A DNA stretch of 20,000 nucleotides, from contig CAJNDS010002168.1 in NCBI GenBank assembly GCA_905221605.1, positions 868,265-888,264 on the forward strand. The letters are read 5' to 3'. Source of the DNA: Symbiodinium natans. Taxonomy: Eukaryota; Sar; Dinophyceae; Suessiales; Symbiodiniaceae. Positions 6,830 to 14,002 of the stretch are shown in pieces. The notes under the pieces were generated by a model. That model was not told the DNA's origin. It ran no database searches and saw only the letters and a program-made list of their open reading frames with translations. The translations under genes and the position numbers were made by a program. Each line of letters opens with the position of its first letter. Position 1 is the stretch's first letter.

Positions 6830-7075
6830 TCATCCCTGAACCCTTGAACCCCTAGACACCTGAACCCCTACACCTCTAAACCCTCTAAGGGACCATTCCC
6901 TAACGCACCCCAAAACCACTAAACCCAAAGTATTTAAACCCCTACGCCCCGAAACCCCTAAGCCCCTAAACCCCCTGTTCCCCTGTTCCCCTGAACCCCT
7001 AAGCCCCAGAAACCCCACACCCCTGAACCCCGAAACCCTACACCCTAAATCCAGTAGCCCTAAACCCTAAACCGG
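6830..7075 (-). repeat. Degenerate CCCCTAAACCC-type array
   Basis: Irregular C-rich units of 7-9 bp (CCCCTGAA, CCCCTAAG, CCCTGTTC) with strong decay. Open frames here are repeat-derived. Confidence 0.88.
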
Positions 7076-7137
7076 CATGGGCCCCTCCTTGGCTGGCTTC
7101 ACCCTACTTTCCCGGTGGAGCCCCACCAAAATATAAG
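7076..7137. other. Short unique island
   Basis: The minus frame after TAG reads VKPAKEGPMP, coding-like but too short to judge. Confidence 0.3.
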
Positions 7138-7312
7138 GTTTAAGGTTTAAGGTTTAAGGTTTAGGGTTTAGGGTTTAGGGTTTAGGGTTTAGGGTTTAGG
7201 GCTTCGGGTTTGTGGGTTTAGGGCTTTGAGTTCAGGGTCTGGGGTTTTGGGTTTTGGGGTTCAGGGTGTAGGGTTTAGGGTTCAGGGTTCAGGGTCTTGG
7301 GTTTCTAGGGTT
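7138..7312 (+). repeat. TTTAGGG array with TTTAAGG start
   Basis: Three TTTAAGG units, six perfect TTTAGGG units, then degenerate units. Confidence 0.93.
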
Positions 7313-7335
7313 AGGACAGAAAGGCGTGCCCTAAC

Positions 7336-7413
7336 TCCCCCCCAGTTCGGGACATCTCCAGCCGAGTTGTGGCATCGAGCAAAAGGGGCGAGGAGATGAG
7401 AAGCTATGCCCAA
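7336..7413 (-). CDS. Candidate FN3 exon, strands E-G
   Basis: From acceptor CACCAG to a GT donor (GGA|GTTAGG) on the minus strand there are exactly 26 codons, phase 0 to 0. They include LLAPFARCHNSAGDVPNW. FARCHNSAGD matches FN3 strand F and the following loop (F-x-R-x-x-N-x-x-G), and PNW fits the start of strand G. An alternative acceptor (GCATAG) would shorten the start by ten bases and change the entry phase, and an internal donor at GAT|GTCCCG is possible. The match is weaker than at 14.6 and 5.5 kb because the Tyr is replaced by Pro-Phe. Confidence 0.45.
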
Positions 7414-7435
7414 CTGGTGCTCAGCTTAACCCCTA

Positions 7436-7538
7436 AGCCCTAAGCCCCAAACTTCTAACACCAAACCCCAAACCCCAAACCCCAAACCCCAAACCCCAAA
7501 CCCCAAACCCCAAACCCAAAACCCTAAACCCTAAACCC
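7436..7538 (-). repeat. (CCCCAAA)n array with CCCTAAA ends
   Basis: About seven uninterrupted CCCCAAA units at 7466-7514, i.e. TTTGGGG on the minus strand, bounded by CCCTAAG and CCCTAAA. A second locally amplified copy of the variant seen at 12.25-12.55 kb. Confidence 0.95.
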
Positions 7539-7625
7539 TGGCCTGTGTAGAGATGTGATGGTCTCGGCCGCGCCCTCATCGGAAGGATCGAGGGTGTACC
7601 TTTCCAAGGGCCGGGTCAGGAGGTT
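7539..7625 (-). CDS. Coding-like island, possible FN3 piece
   Basis: The minus frame is open across the island and includes ERYTLDPSDEGAAETITSL, ending near a possible GC donor (CACAG|GCCAGG). YTL and ETITSL could be strands C and E, but strand D with its Trp is missing. The phase does not fit the exon at 7336-7413. It is kept only as a coding-like segment. Confidence 0.25.
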
Positions 7626-7860
7626 CGGGGTTTCGGGTTTAGGATTCAGGGTTTCGGGTTTAGGGCTTAGGATTTAGGGTTGAGGGGTTAAAGCTTGGGG
7701 GGGTAGGACCTGGGGTTGAGGGCTGTTTAGGGCTTCGGGTTGAGGGTTTATGGTCCAAGGGTTGGCTAAGGGGCTTAGGCTTTAGGGGTCTTTGGAGCTG
7801 AGGGGTTTGCAGTAGGAGGTTCAGGGGCGGTCTTAGCTTTCAGGGGCGTTTGTGTGGGGG
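7626..7860 (+). repeat. Strongly degenerate TTTAGGG-derived sequence
   Basis: Recognisable units fade from left to right (TTTCGGG, TTGAGGG, then GGGGCTTAGG). Confidence 0.75.
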
Positions 7861-8235
7861 GGGCATGGAGTGTCTGTATGAGGTGTAGAATTACGGTGCC
7901 TTTTTTTGAAAAGGGACGGGGAGGGGCTGAGGGGGTCGTCAGGGTGGTAGTGGAAGATTCCACAACGAGGCCCTAAACCCGGTAGGCTTCTCAAGAGCGC
8001 CTTATCCAAGAATGACGCCATGCCTGCTGACTTCTCTGAGGCTTAGTAGCAACACATTTGCCTCAAATTTCCAATGACTGAAGAGCTCGAGCATTGAAGG
8101 TTTCATCAACACGCCGACCGCGCAAAAGCTTCCCCGATGAGCCCTTCGCCCAGGCATGAAGCGCTGCAGCGTTGGTTTTTGGAAGATGTCGACACCCCTA
8201 TTGTCGAGAACGGCACCCATTTCTCCACAACTTCA
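7861..8235 (-). other. Unique island with a 72-codon minus ORF
   Basis: ATG at 8218-8220, stop at 8002-8004. The frame includes MLELFSHWKFEANVLLLSLRE. The opposite strand also has a coding-like frame (RHEALQRWFLEDVDTPIVEN at about 8151-8210), so the sense strand is unclear. No family was recognised. FSHWKFE followed by a GAG|GC donor-like site could be an FN3 strand B exon. Confidence 0.25.
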
Positions 8236-8399
8236 CTTAGGGTTTAGGGTTTAGGGTTTAGGGTTTAGGGCTTAGGGTTTAGGGTTTAGGGTTTAGGGTT
8301 TAGGGTTTAGGGTTTAGGGTTTAGGGTTTAGGGTTTAGGGTTTAGGGTTTAGGGTTTAGGGTTTAGGTTTTAGGTTTAGGGTTTAGGGTTTAGGGTTTA
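8236..8399 (+). repeat. Large TTTAGGG array
   Basis: About 23 units with only CTTAGGG and one shortened unit as exceptions. Sharp right border. Confidence 0.97.
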
Positions 8400-8483
8400 T
8401 TGAACTTATTAAGGGTTCAGGTCCGGGGAAGTTTCGAGGAGTTTCGAGGAGTTTCGGTTTTTGGATTTTTTCGAATAACTTCC

Positions 8484-9575
8484 TTCTTCAGAAGGCCCAA
8501 AATTGGCTACAGATGCCCAAAATTGGCTTCAGAGGCACAAATTGGCTTCACAAGGCCCCAAATTGGCTTCCCGTTTGCCCAAAATTGGCTTCTTCTTGAC
8601 AGAGGCCAAAATTGGCTTGGCCTCAGAGGGCCAAAATTGGCTTCAGAAGGCCAAAATTGGCTTGAAAAGGCATCAGAGGCCCAAATTGGCTTCAGAATGC
8701 ACAAAATCAGAAGGCCAAAATTGGCTTCAGATGGCTTCAGAAAGAAGGAGGCCCAAATTGGCTTCAGAAGGAAGCCAAAAATTGGCTTCAGAAGGCAAAA
8801 ATTGTCTTCAGGCCCAAATTGGCTTTGGAAGGCACAAAATTGGCTTCAGAAAGACCAAAATTCCAAGTTGACTTCAGAAGGCTTACTTAAACTTGGCTTC
8901 AGAAGGCCCAAATTAGCTTCAGAAGGCCAAAATTGGCTTCAGAAGGCCAAAATTGGCTTCAGCAGGCCAAAATTGGCTTCAGCAGGCCAAAATTTGCCTC
9001 AGAAGGCCCAAATTGGTTCCAAGGCGAAAATTGGCTCGAGAAGGTCCAAAATTGGCTTCAGAAGGCTCAAAATTTGGTTGAGAAGGCCAAATTAGTTTAA
9101 GAACGCATGAAATTTGCTTCAGAAGGCCAAACTTGGGCTTTTCAAGGCCCAAAATTGGTTTCAGAAGGCCAACATTGGCTTCAGAGGCCCAAATTGGCTT
9201 CAGAAAGCCCAAAATTGGCTTCAGAAGGCCAAATTGGCTTCAGAAGCCCAAATTGGCTTCAGATGGCTTCAGAAGGCCAAAATTGGTTTCAGGCCCAAAT
9301 TGGCTTCAGAAGGGCCCAAAATTGGCTTCAGAAGGCCAAAATTGGCTTCCCAAATTCAGAAGGCCAAATTGGTTGACAGGCCCAAATTGGTTTCAGATGG
9401 CTTCAGAAGGCCAAAATTGGTTTCAGGCCCAAAGTGGCTTCCGAAGGCCCAAATTGTTCAGAACGCACAAAATTGGCTTCAGAAGGCCAAAATTGGCTTC
9501 AGGCCCAAATTGGCTTTGGAAGGCCCAAAATCGGCTTCAGAAGGCACAAATTGCAAATTGACTGCAGAAGGCCAG
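8484..9575 (+). repeat. 20-bp satellite (CTTCAGAAGGCCAAAATTGG)n
   Basis: More than 50 tandem units of 17-20 bp. Shortened forms are CTTCAGGCCCAAATTGG and CTTCAGATGG. Each unit holds GCCAA-AA-TTGGC, a small inverted repeat, and ATTGG. Because 20 is not a multiple of 3, all three plus frames read rotated versions of the same peptide (for example FRRPKLAS, SEGQNWLQ, QKAKIGF); these are not proteins. Higher-order copies are present: 8809-8882 resembles 9500-9572, and 9260-9299 is identical to 9394-9433. Unrelated to the telomere-type repeats. Confidence 0.97.
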
Positions 9576-9822
9576 CAAAGAGCGCAAAAGGCACCGGGTG
9601 GCTTTGCCCAGGACTTGAGAACCTTCAAACAGCTCCAAAGTGCTGAAATGTTCAATTTTCTTAAACCTCCTGCACAAAGTCCAACAGTCTTCTTTGTTTG
9701 ATTTACTTAAACCTCCTCGCCCACGCAGGCACAAAGCAACTGACGACAAACCCAAACAAAAAGAAGCCGGCAACTTTGCACCGCACCAGCAAAAGCGGCC
9801 TTCCAAGAAAAGGAAGGAATAA
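9576..9822 (+). CDS. Possible plus-strand terminal exon with basic tail
   Basis: The plus frame ends at TAA 9820-9822 with a lysine-rich tail (QQKRPSKKRKE) that looks like a nuclear-localisation sequence. An acceptor-like CCACGCAG at 9721-9728 precedes it. TTACTTAAACCTCCT-type words are repeated at 9659 and 9700. The opposite strand is also open (9537-9806), so coding sense is unproven. No family was recognised, and it would run against the FN3 gene. Confidence 0.25.
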
Positions 9823-9842
9823 GTTCAAGTTTACACATTGGC

Positions 9843-9934
9843 TTGAGGGTTCAGGGTTTAGGGTTTAGGGTTTAGGGTTTCGGGTTTAGGGTTTAGGGTA
9901 TAGGGTTTAGGGTTCAGGGTTCAGGGTTTAGGGC
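9843..9934 (+). repeat. TTTAGGG array
   Basis: About twelve units, including TTCAGGG and TATAGGG variants. Confidence 0.95.
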
Positions 9935-10655
9935 AAAGCTCTTCCCGAGTCTGTGTAGAAGGTAAGCTCGCTGGTGCTAAAAGCACCCGGGCCGCTCGCT
10001 TGCGTTAGCATGTAGCCCCACCCCAACCACCCAAACTATTCTGATTAGGGTTGAGGGTTCACCCCCCAAACCCCCCTCAAGGGGGGCTTTCTTGCTTTTT
10101 ACAGAGAAAGAGCAGGGTGGGCCCCCCGAGCTTTGTGGAGCCTGTGTGGCTCGTGGGCTTCTTGGAGCTTTCACGGAGTAAAATGGAGGGGTGCCCAAAA
10201 CCATCGATTGCAAACCCAACATTTTCGGCCCACGCAGCCCAAAACGCTGGGGGAAGCAGGGGCCTCGGCCGGCCCCTGCTTGCAAAGTCAAAAGGTGCAG
10301 AGGATTGCAGGGCGGTTGGACAGCATCCCAGGCAGGTTTCAGGTGCAGGGGGGTCCGGGGTCCCAGAGAGGGATCTCGGAGGGGGGCCCCAGGCACTTCC
10401 TACAAGGTCTAGGGGGTCCCAGGATGGGTCCCAGATTGGTTCCAGCAGGGCGAGGGAGTTTCAAGAAGAGTCCCAGGAACAGCCGGAGGGTCCCAGAGCT
10501 CGCAGAGGGGTCCTAGGAAGGTCCCAGGACAGTGCGGTGGGTACCCTCCGACCCCCTAAAAAAACCAAGATGACCTCAACGGTGCGGGCTCGGCCGGGGA
10601 CCTCGGTCGAAGCCTCGAGCGCCCATGTAAATGGACAGCGGCGCTCTCGGCAGTT
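9935..10655. other. Longest unique island of the right half, GC-rich
   Basis: Overlapping frames are open on both strands (minus 9977-10396, plus 10051-10665). None starts with a convincing ATG context or matches a family I recognise. A minus segment near 9940-9985 reads TSELTFYTDSGRAL after acceptor GCTTTTAG. Another near 10560-10640 reads CPFTWALEASTEVPGRARTV. Both could be exons of the minus-strand gene. A C6-TCAA-G6 hairpin stands at 10071-10086. Confidence 0.3.
10340..10545. repeat. Degenerate GGTCCCAG-spaced repeat
   Basis: GGGTCCCAG-like words recur every 15-40 bp (for example 10358, 10409, 10425, 10488, 10528), with variable spacers. Old, irregular repeat. Confidence 0.6.
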
Positions 10656-10705
10656 TAGGGTTTAGGGTTTAGGGTTTAGGGTTCAAGGTTTAGGGCCTAG
10701 GGTTT
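10656..10705 (+). repeat. Short TTTAGGG array
   Basis: Four perfect units, then degenerate units, leading into the duplicated 26-bp segment at 10701-10726. Confidence 0.93.
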
Positions 10706-10847
10706 AGGGCAAGCTCTTCCCGAGTCACTCATTTAGGATCACAGTCACTCGGCCGAAAAATCCCAAGGTCTGCTCTTTCGGCTTCTGGATTACCCGCCAA
10801 GCCGGCACCCCGGCAAGTGGGCTTGGTGACTTCTGGCTCTGGGCTCT
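10706..10847 (-). other. Coding-like unique island
   Basis: The minus frame is open for about 40 codons and includes PAWRVIQKPKEQTLGFFGRV. Acceptor-like CCAG and donor-like GTAATCC sites lie inside. Placed where strands F-G of the domain begun at 11.4 kb would be expected, but the pattern does not match them. Confidence 0.25.
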
Positions 10848-10914
10848 GGGTTTAGGGTTTAGGGTTTAGGGTTTAGGGTTTAGGGTGTCAGGGTTTAGGG
10901 TTTAGGGTTTAGGA
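10848..10914 (+). repeat. TTTAGGG array
   Basis: Eight units, one with an inserted base. Confidence 0.95.
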
Positions 10915-10921
10915 TTCAAGC

Positions 10922-10957
10922 ATTGGGGGCAAGCGCTTGAGCTCGACGCAGCTACAC
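10922..10957 (-). CDS. Candidate FN3 exon, strand E
   Basis: Thirty-six nucleotides from acceptor CAGAG to a GC donor (AAT|GCTTGA). Entered in phase 2 after the exon at 11184-11220, it completes a TGG codon and reads CSCVELKRLPP, with the L-x-x-L-P-P turn of FN3 strand E. Phase entry agrees with the exons at 15865-15949 and 12927-12960. The donor is a guess; the matching strand F exon was not found. Confidence 0.4.
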
Positions 10958-10977
10958 CTCTGAAACGACCCCGAACC

Positions 10978-11158
10978 ATGCGCCCCCTAAACCTCCAAAA
11001 CCCGAAAACCCTAATCCTCCAAAAACCATGGGCCCTGAACCCAAGCCCTTAAACCCGAACTCCCCAAAACGCCCTGAACCCTAAACCCGCAAAACCCCTG
11101 AAACCCCTACAACCCCTACAACCCCTAAAGCCCCTAAACCCTAAACCCTAAACCCTAA
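10978..11158 (-). repeat. Degenerate C-rich array
   Basis: CCCCTAAA, CCCTGAA and ACAACCCCT units, ending with three perfect CCCTAAA. Confidence 0.9.
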
Positions 11159-11183
11159 GACCACCAGTTGCCCTTAAAAAGAC

Positions 11184-11220
11184 CAAAGAGGGGGATGCTC
11201 CTTTGCCCGAGGGTCCACAC
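11184..11220 (-). CDS. FN3 domain exon, strand D
   Basis: Thirty-seven nucleotides between acceptor CCCCTAAG and donor GTCTTT on the minus strand, phase 1 in and phase 2 out. That is the same phase pair as the exon at 16643-16688 in the same domain position. Joined to 11366-11420 it reads YRIQ then CVDPRAKEHPPL and the start of a Trp codon, i.e. the loop and Trp of strand D. The acceptor AG lies in telomere-like sequence (CCCCTAAG|G), so the repeat itself seems to supply the splice site. Confidence 0.55.
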
Positions 11221-11221
11221 C

Positions 11222-11338
11222 TTAGGGGTTTAGGCCGTTTCGGGTTTAGGGTCTAGGGTTTAGGGTTTAGGGTTTCGGGTTTAGGGTTTAGGGTTTAGGG
11301 TTTAGGGTTTAGGGTTTAGGGTTTGGGCCTTAGGCCTT
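11222..11338 (+). repeat. TTTAGGG array
   Basis: Seven perfect units near 11278-11326 plus degenerate flanks. This is most of the intron between exons 11366-11420 and 11184-11220. Confidence 0.95.
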
Positions 11339-11365
11339 GGGGGCTCCCAACACAAAGAGAAGGGC

Positions 11366-11420
11366 ACTGGATTCTGTAGCCGATGATGGGCGCCCCTTGA
11401 CTGCATGGCTCATCCCACTC
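11366..11420 (-). CDS. FN3 domain exon, strands B-C
   Basis: Eighteen codons plus 1 nt on the minus strand, reading EWDEPCSQGAPIIGYRIQ. This is the textbook FN3 pattern W-x-x-P, then G-x-P-I-x-G-Y-x-I. The acceptor is GATGCAG; the donor is GC (CAGT|GCCCTT) in phase 1, equal to the exit phase of the strand B-C exon at 17594-17684. Third positions favour G and C. It is one of the two most recognisable FN3 fragments in the window. The entry could also be at AAG|ATGCAG, six bases upstream. Confidence 0.7.
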
Positions 11421-11433
11421 CTGCATCTTGGGA

Positions 11434-11562
11434 GTTGGGTTTGGGGTTTGGGGGTTTAGGGGTTTAGGGTTGAGGGTTTATGAGGGTGCTGTCGAAAAGA
11501 GGGCGAGGGTCTTGGAGGTCTGCTGCAGAGCCCCCAATTTCCCTAAACCCTAAACCCTAAAC
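11434..11562. repeat. Short G-rich then C-rich telomere-like runs
   Basis: TTTGGGG/TTTAGGG words at 11440-11485, a unique piece, then three CCCTAAA units at 11543-11562 in the opposite orientation. Confidence 0.85.
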
Positions 11563-11694
11563 GGCACCTTATAAAGTAAAAGACCCCCCAAAAGAGCCCC
11601 TATACTGGAGAACTACCCAGAAACGCTGCCTAAACAAGCCGCCCGCGCGGATAGCGTTCTCCCAAGCCCAGGGCCCCAAAACCTACCAACAAGG
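11563..11694. other. Unique island related to 6.42-6.51 kb
   Basis: The part 11563-11620 resembles the fold-back at 6417-6507 (shared GAGAACTACCCA end and GGCACC word). The minus frame across the island reads ENAIRAGGLFRQRFWVVLQ, coding-like. Element remnant and exon are both possible. Confidence 0.35.
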
Positions 11695-11770
11695 TTTGGG
11701 GTTTAGGCTTCAGGTTCTGGGGCTTCTGGTTTAGGTTCAGAGAGTTCAGGTCTTTAACCTTGGGCTTTGG
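11695..11770 (+). repeat. Strongly degenerate G-rich telomere-like sequence
   Basis: Units such as TTTAGGC, TTCAGG and TTCTGGGG. A unique stretch 11771-11874 follows; its minus frame after ACTGAG reads SLTPFRVQHYKT, possibly FN3 strand C but unsupported. Confidence 0.7.
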
Positions 11771-11874
11771 GGGTCTTGTAATGCTGTACCCGGAAAGGCG
11801 TGAGGGACCTCAGTTTAGGCCTTGATGCTTCAAAAATCCCTACGGCAGCAACCTTGAAAGACCAGAATCCCGAC

Positions 11875-12005
11875 CCCCAAACAACCAAAGCCTCAAACCC
11901 TGAAGCCCCTAAAGCGCGAAAGCCCTAAACTCCAAACCCCAAACCCTAAACCCGAACCCCCAAACCCTAAGCCCAAACCCAGACCCCTAAACGCCAAACC
12001 CCGTA
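11875..12005 (-). repeat. Degenerate CCCTAAA/CCCCAAA array
   Basis: C-rich units with many substitutions, lying downstream of the exon at 12030-12093. Confidence 0.9.
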
Positions 12006-12029
12006 AACACAGATGCCATGAAGCCCGGC

Positions 12030-12093
12030 CAGCTTGATGGAGTGCGGGTTCTCCGAGGAGGACAAGGGCTCCAGGGGCTCTCCATAGTCGTTC
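12030..12093 (-). CDS. FN3 domain exon, F-G loop and strand G
   Basis: One nt plus 21 codons after acceptor CTTCTCCAG. It reads NDYGEPLEPLSSSENPHSI, the N-x-x-G-E-P-x-x-P loop and last strand of FN3. Entry phase 2 fits the donor of 12562-12596 (AT|GTCAGC), giving SKSM then NDYGEP across the junction. The end chosen is a GC donor (CTG|GCCGGG); the frame stays open beyond, so a later GT donor (ATCT|GTGTTT) is also possible. The upstream intron is almost wholly (TTTGGGG)n and related repeat. Confidence 0.6.
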
Positions 12094-12117
12094 CTGGAGA
12101 AGGTCAAAGCTTAGGGG

Positions 12118-12554
12118 GTTTTGGAGGGGTTTGGGGCGTTTGGAGGGTTTGGAGGGTTTGGAGGTTTTGGAGGGGGGTTAGAGGGGGGTTTGGAGGGTTT
12201 TGCATGGTTTGGCGGGTTTGGAGGGATTGGACGGTTTGGGGCTTGGGATTTGGGGTTTGGGGTTTGGGGTTTGGGGTTTGGGGTTTGGGGTTTGGGGTTT
12301 GGGGTGTGGGGTTTGGGGTTGGGGGTTTGGGGTTTGGGGTTTGGGGTTTGGGGTTTGGGGTTTGGGGTTTGGGTTGGGGTTTGGGGTTTGGGGTTTGGGG
12401 GTTGGGGTTTTTGGGGTTTGGGGTTTGGGGTTTGGTGTTTGGGGTTTGGGGTTTGGGGTTTGGGGTTTGGGGTTTGGGGTTTGGGGTTTGGGGTTTGGGG
12501 TTTGGGGTTTGGGGTTTGGGGTTTGGGGTTTGGGGTTTGGGGTTTGGGGTTTGG
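12118..12554 (+). repeat. (TTTGGAGGG)n then (TTTGGGG)n array
   Basis: About ten 9-bp TTTGGAGGG-like units at 12118-12237 are followed by about 43 units of TTTGGGG, perfect over 12438-12549. The long Gly/Phe/Trp frames on plus and Pro/Asn/Lys frames on minus are repeat artefacts. Strong G-quadruplex potential on plus. The array fills nearly the whole 468-nt intron 12094-12561. Confidence 0.97.
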
Positions 12555-12561
12555 CGCTGAC

Positions 12562-12596
12562 ATGGACTTGGAGTCTATCTGGTCCACAAGGTTACT
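12562..12596 (-). CDS. Candidate FN3 exon, strand F
   Basis: Eleven codons plus 2 nt after acceptor CTCGAG, reading SNLVDQIDSKS and ending at a GT donor (AT|GTCAGC). Alone it is unremarkable. Between 12927-12960 and 12030-12093 its phases (0 in, 2 out) fit both neighbours. The joined frame gives the FN3 order L-S-G-x-L, a strand F with K in the R position, then N-D-Y-G-E-P. It begins only 8 bp from the TTTGGGG array. Confidence 0.45.
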
Positions 12597-12604
12597 CTCG
12601 AGAC

Positions 12605-12809
12605 CCATGATGTCTAGGGTCTAGGGTCTTGGGGCTTAGGGGTTGAGAGTCGTGGGGGGTCCAGGGTGTAGGTTTTCGGGAAGTGTTCGGGCCAGCAATA
12701 GTAAGGTTGGTTGCTTTATGAGGGAACCTTGAACCCAAAAAACGGAAAAGGTACCACTGGGCTACCAAGTTAATGGAAGGACAGAAGGGGAAATGGTACT
12801 GCAATGCCT
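12605..12809. other. Degenerate repeat then unique island
   Basis: TCTAGGG and TTAGGGG words to 12680, then unique sequence. The minus frame 12592-12804 reads QWYLFRFLGSRFPHKATNL in part. It is coding-like but has no domain match. Confidence 0.3.
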
Positions 12810-12897
12810 AACCCCAAACCCTAAACCCTAAACCCTAAACCCTAGACCCTAAACCCTAAAACCTAAACCCTAAACCCTAAACCCTAAACCCTAAACC
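12810..12897 (-). repeat. CCCTAAA array
   Basis: Twelve units with CCCTAGA and AACCTAAA exceptions. Confidence 0.96.
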
Positions 12898-12926
12898 TGT
12901 TCAGGGGGGCCACCGTGCCCTCTCAC

Positions 12927-12960
12927 GAAAAGACGTCCAGATAACATCATCGTGGCGGGG
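12927..12960 (-). CDS. Candidate FN3 exon, strand E
   Basis: Thirty-four nucleotides between a very good acceptor (TTCGTTTTTTTCTCAG) and a consensus donor (GTGAGA) on the minus strand. In phase 2 to 0 it reads PATMMLSGRLF, with the L-S-G-x-L turn of strand E, and these are the phases of the strand E exon at 15865-15949. Another frame reads PRHDDVIWTSF, which would suit strand B. Splice signals are the strongest here after the 17.7-14.6 kb set, so an exon is likely even if the frame is open to question. Confidence 0.55.
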
Positions 12961-13013
12961 CTGAGAAAAAAACGAAGCGCTCAAACCCGGAACCCTAAAA
13001 CCTGAATATACAA

Positions 13014-13205
13014 GTGTATATATATATATATATGTGTCATATATATATATATATACACACGTATAAATATGCGTGATTTATTTATTTATTTATCTATTTA
13101 TCTATTTATCTATTTATCTATTTATCTATTTATCTATTTATTTATTATATATATATATATGTATATTCATTTACTTATTCATATTTATATATATATATAT
13201 ACGTA
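13014..13205. repeat. (TA)n and (TTTA/TCTA)n microsatellites
   Basis: TA runs at 13016-13032 and 13038-13055, a tetranucleotide TTTA/TCTA run at 13075-13146, and more TA runs to 13202. Frames here are Tyr/Ile/Leu artefacts. Confidence 0.97.
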
Positions 13206-13330
13206 TATTTCTAGAGTTACTCCGGAAGAGCTGGCCTTGGGACGATCTGGAGAGGATGCCTCGTCCCAGGGGCCCCCACACCCCCCCACCCCCCCCTCCC
13301 CCGAAAGCTCCACACCTGAGGATGAAATCC
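13206..13330. other. Coding-like island with C-rich tract
   Basis: The plus frame reads VTPEELALGRSGEDASSQGP. The minus frame after acceptor ATCCTCAG reads VELSGEGG, then a Gly-rich run, then PWDEASS, which could be FN3 strands C-D upstream of 12960. The C-rich tract at 13275-13302 makes both uncertain. Confidence 0.3.
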
Positions 13331-13407
13331 CTAAACACTAAACCCCTTAACCCTAAACCCCTAAACCCTAAACCCTAAACCCTAAACCCCTAAACCCTAA
13401 ACCCTAC
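13331..13407 (-). repeat. CCCTAAA/CCCCTAAA array
   Basis: Ten units alternating 7 and 8 bp. Confidence 0.95.
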
Positions 13408-13600
13408 GGCACAAGTGCGTTGGGACTGAGGGCTTGGAGGCTTGTAGGTGATTCGGCGTGGGCTTTTGGGGGCTTTTGGGGTCTTCGCAGTGTGTTAGGG
13501 GCTTCAGGGGGTATGAGCTTTATGGCCTTTAGAGGCTTTTGGGGGTTCTGGGTCTTAAGGTTTTAGGGTTTTGGGGTTTTGGGGCTTTGGGCTTAGGGGT
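13408..13600 (+). repeat. Degenerate G-rich sequence
   Basis: GGCTTTTGGGG and GGTTTTGGGG words. Telomere origin is only faintly visible, and no exon is supported. Confidence 0.55.
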
Positions 13601-13765
13601 GAATACCCCGGAAGATTCGCATATAACTAGGGTATTGTGATGAAGCCAACAGGGGAATGACAAGCTTATGGCGTTTTAAGGCTTTGGGGCAGGCTTCAGG
13701 ATTTGAAGTTCTGAAGGGCATCCTGTGGGAACCCCCCATATCCGAAAAAAGGAACTTCAGGAATA
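13601..13765 (-). other. Unique island with a coding-like minus frame
   Basis: After acceptor GGTTCCCACAG (about 13718-13728) the minus frame is open for 42 codons and includes KALKRHKLVIPLLASSQYPS. No family was recognised. Confidence 0.3.
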
Positions 13766-13840
13766 TAGGGTCTAGGGCTTAGGGTTTAGGGTTTAGGGTT
13801 TAGGGTTTAGGGTGTAGGGTGTAGGGTTTAGGGTTTAGGG
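13766..13840 (+). repeat. TTTAGGG array
   Basis: Ten units with two TGTAGGG variants. Confidence 0.95.
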
Positions 13841-13872
13841 AGTATTGGTACAAGGGCCCTGATATTCCTACT

Positions 13873-13967
13873 CTAGTCCTTGGGCTCTCGTTTCTGGTGT
13901 TCCCACAGCAATTGCTTCAGTTTAGGATATGCCAGAGTCCCCAAATCTGGGACCCCGACGGCACGAC
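13873..13967 (-). CDS. Possible terminal exon, unrecognised
   Basis: After acceptor GCGCCAG the minus frame includes VPDLGTLAYPKLKQLLWEHQ and ends KREPKD at a stop (13873-13875). The composition looks coding. If it belonged to the FN3 gene it would end an isoform after the domain at 17.7-14.6 kb, which conflicts with FN3 exons further on. An alternative frame reads YVVPSGSQIWGLWHI, possibly an FN3 start. Confidence 0.3.
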
Positions 13968-14002
13968 GTAGCCTGGCGCGTTGAAGCGTCGTGGGAATAT
14001 GC

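Noticed and set aside
8400-9701. Frames of 120-230 codons with FRRPKLAS / SEGQNWLQ repeats
   Set aside because: The 20-bp satellite rotates through all three frames, and indels in the units shift frame freely, which a protein repeat would not tolerate.
9537-9806. 89-codon minus frame
   Set aside because: Starts at TTG and ends in the satellite; the opposite strand has the more coding-like tail.
10051-10665. 204-codon plus frame
   Set aside because: Starts at TTG, ends in telomere repeat, overlaps a minus frame of similar quality, and has no domain; GC-rich DNA is often open in several frames.
12018-12624. Long overlapping frames rich in Gly-Phe-Trp (plus) and Pro-Asn-Lys (minus)
   Set aside because: All are translations of the (TTTGGGG)n array in every frame; no start context or non-repeat core.
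13069-13378. Tyr/Ile/Leu-rich frames
   Set aside because: Translation of the TTTA/TCTA microsatellite.
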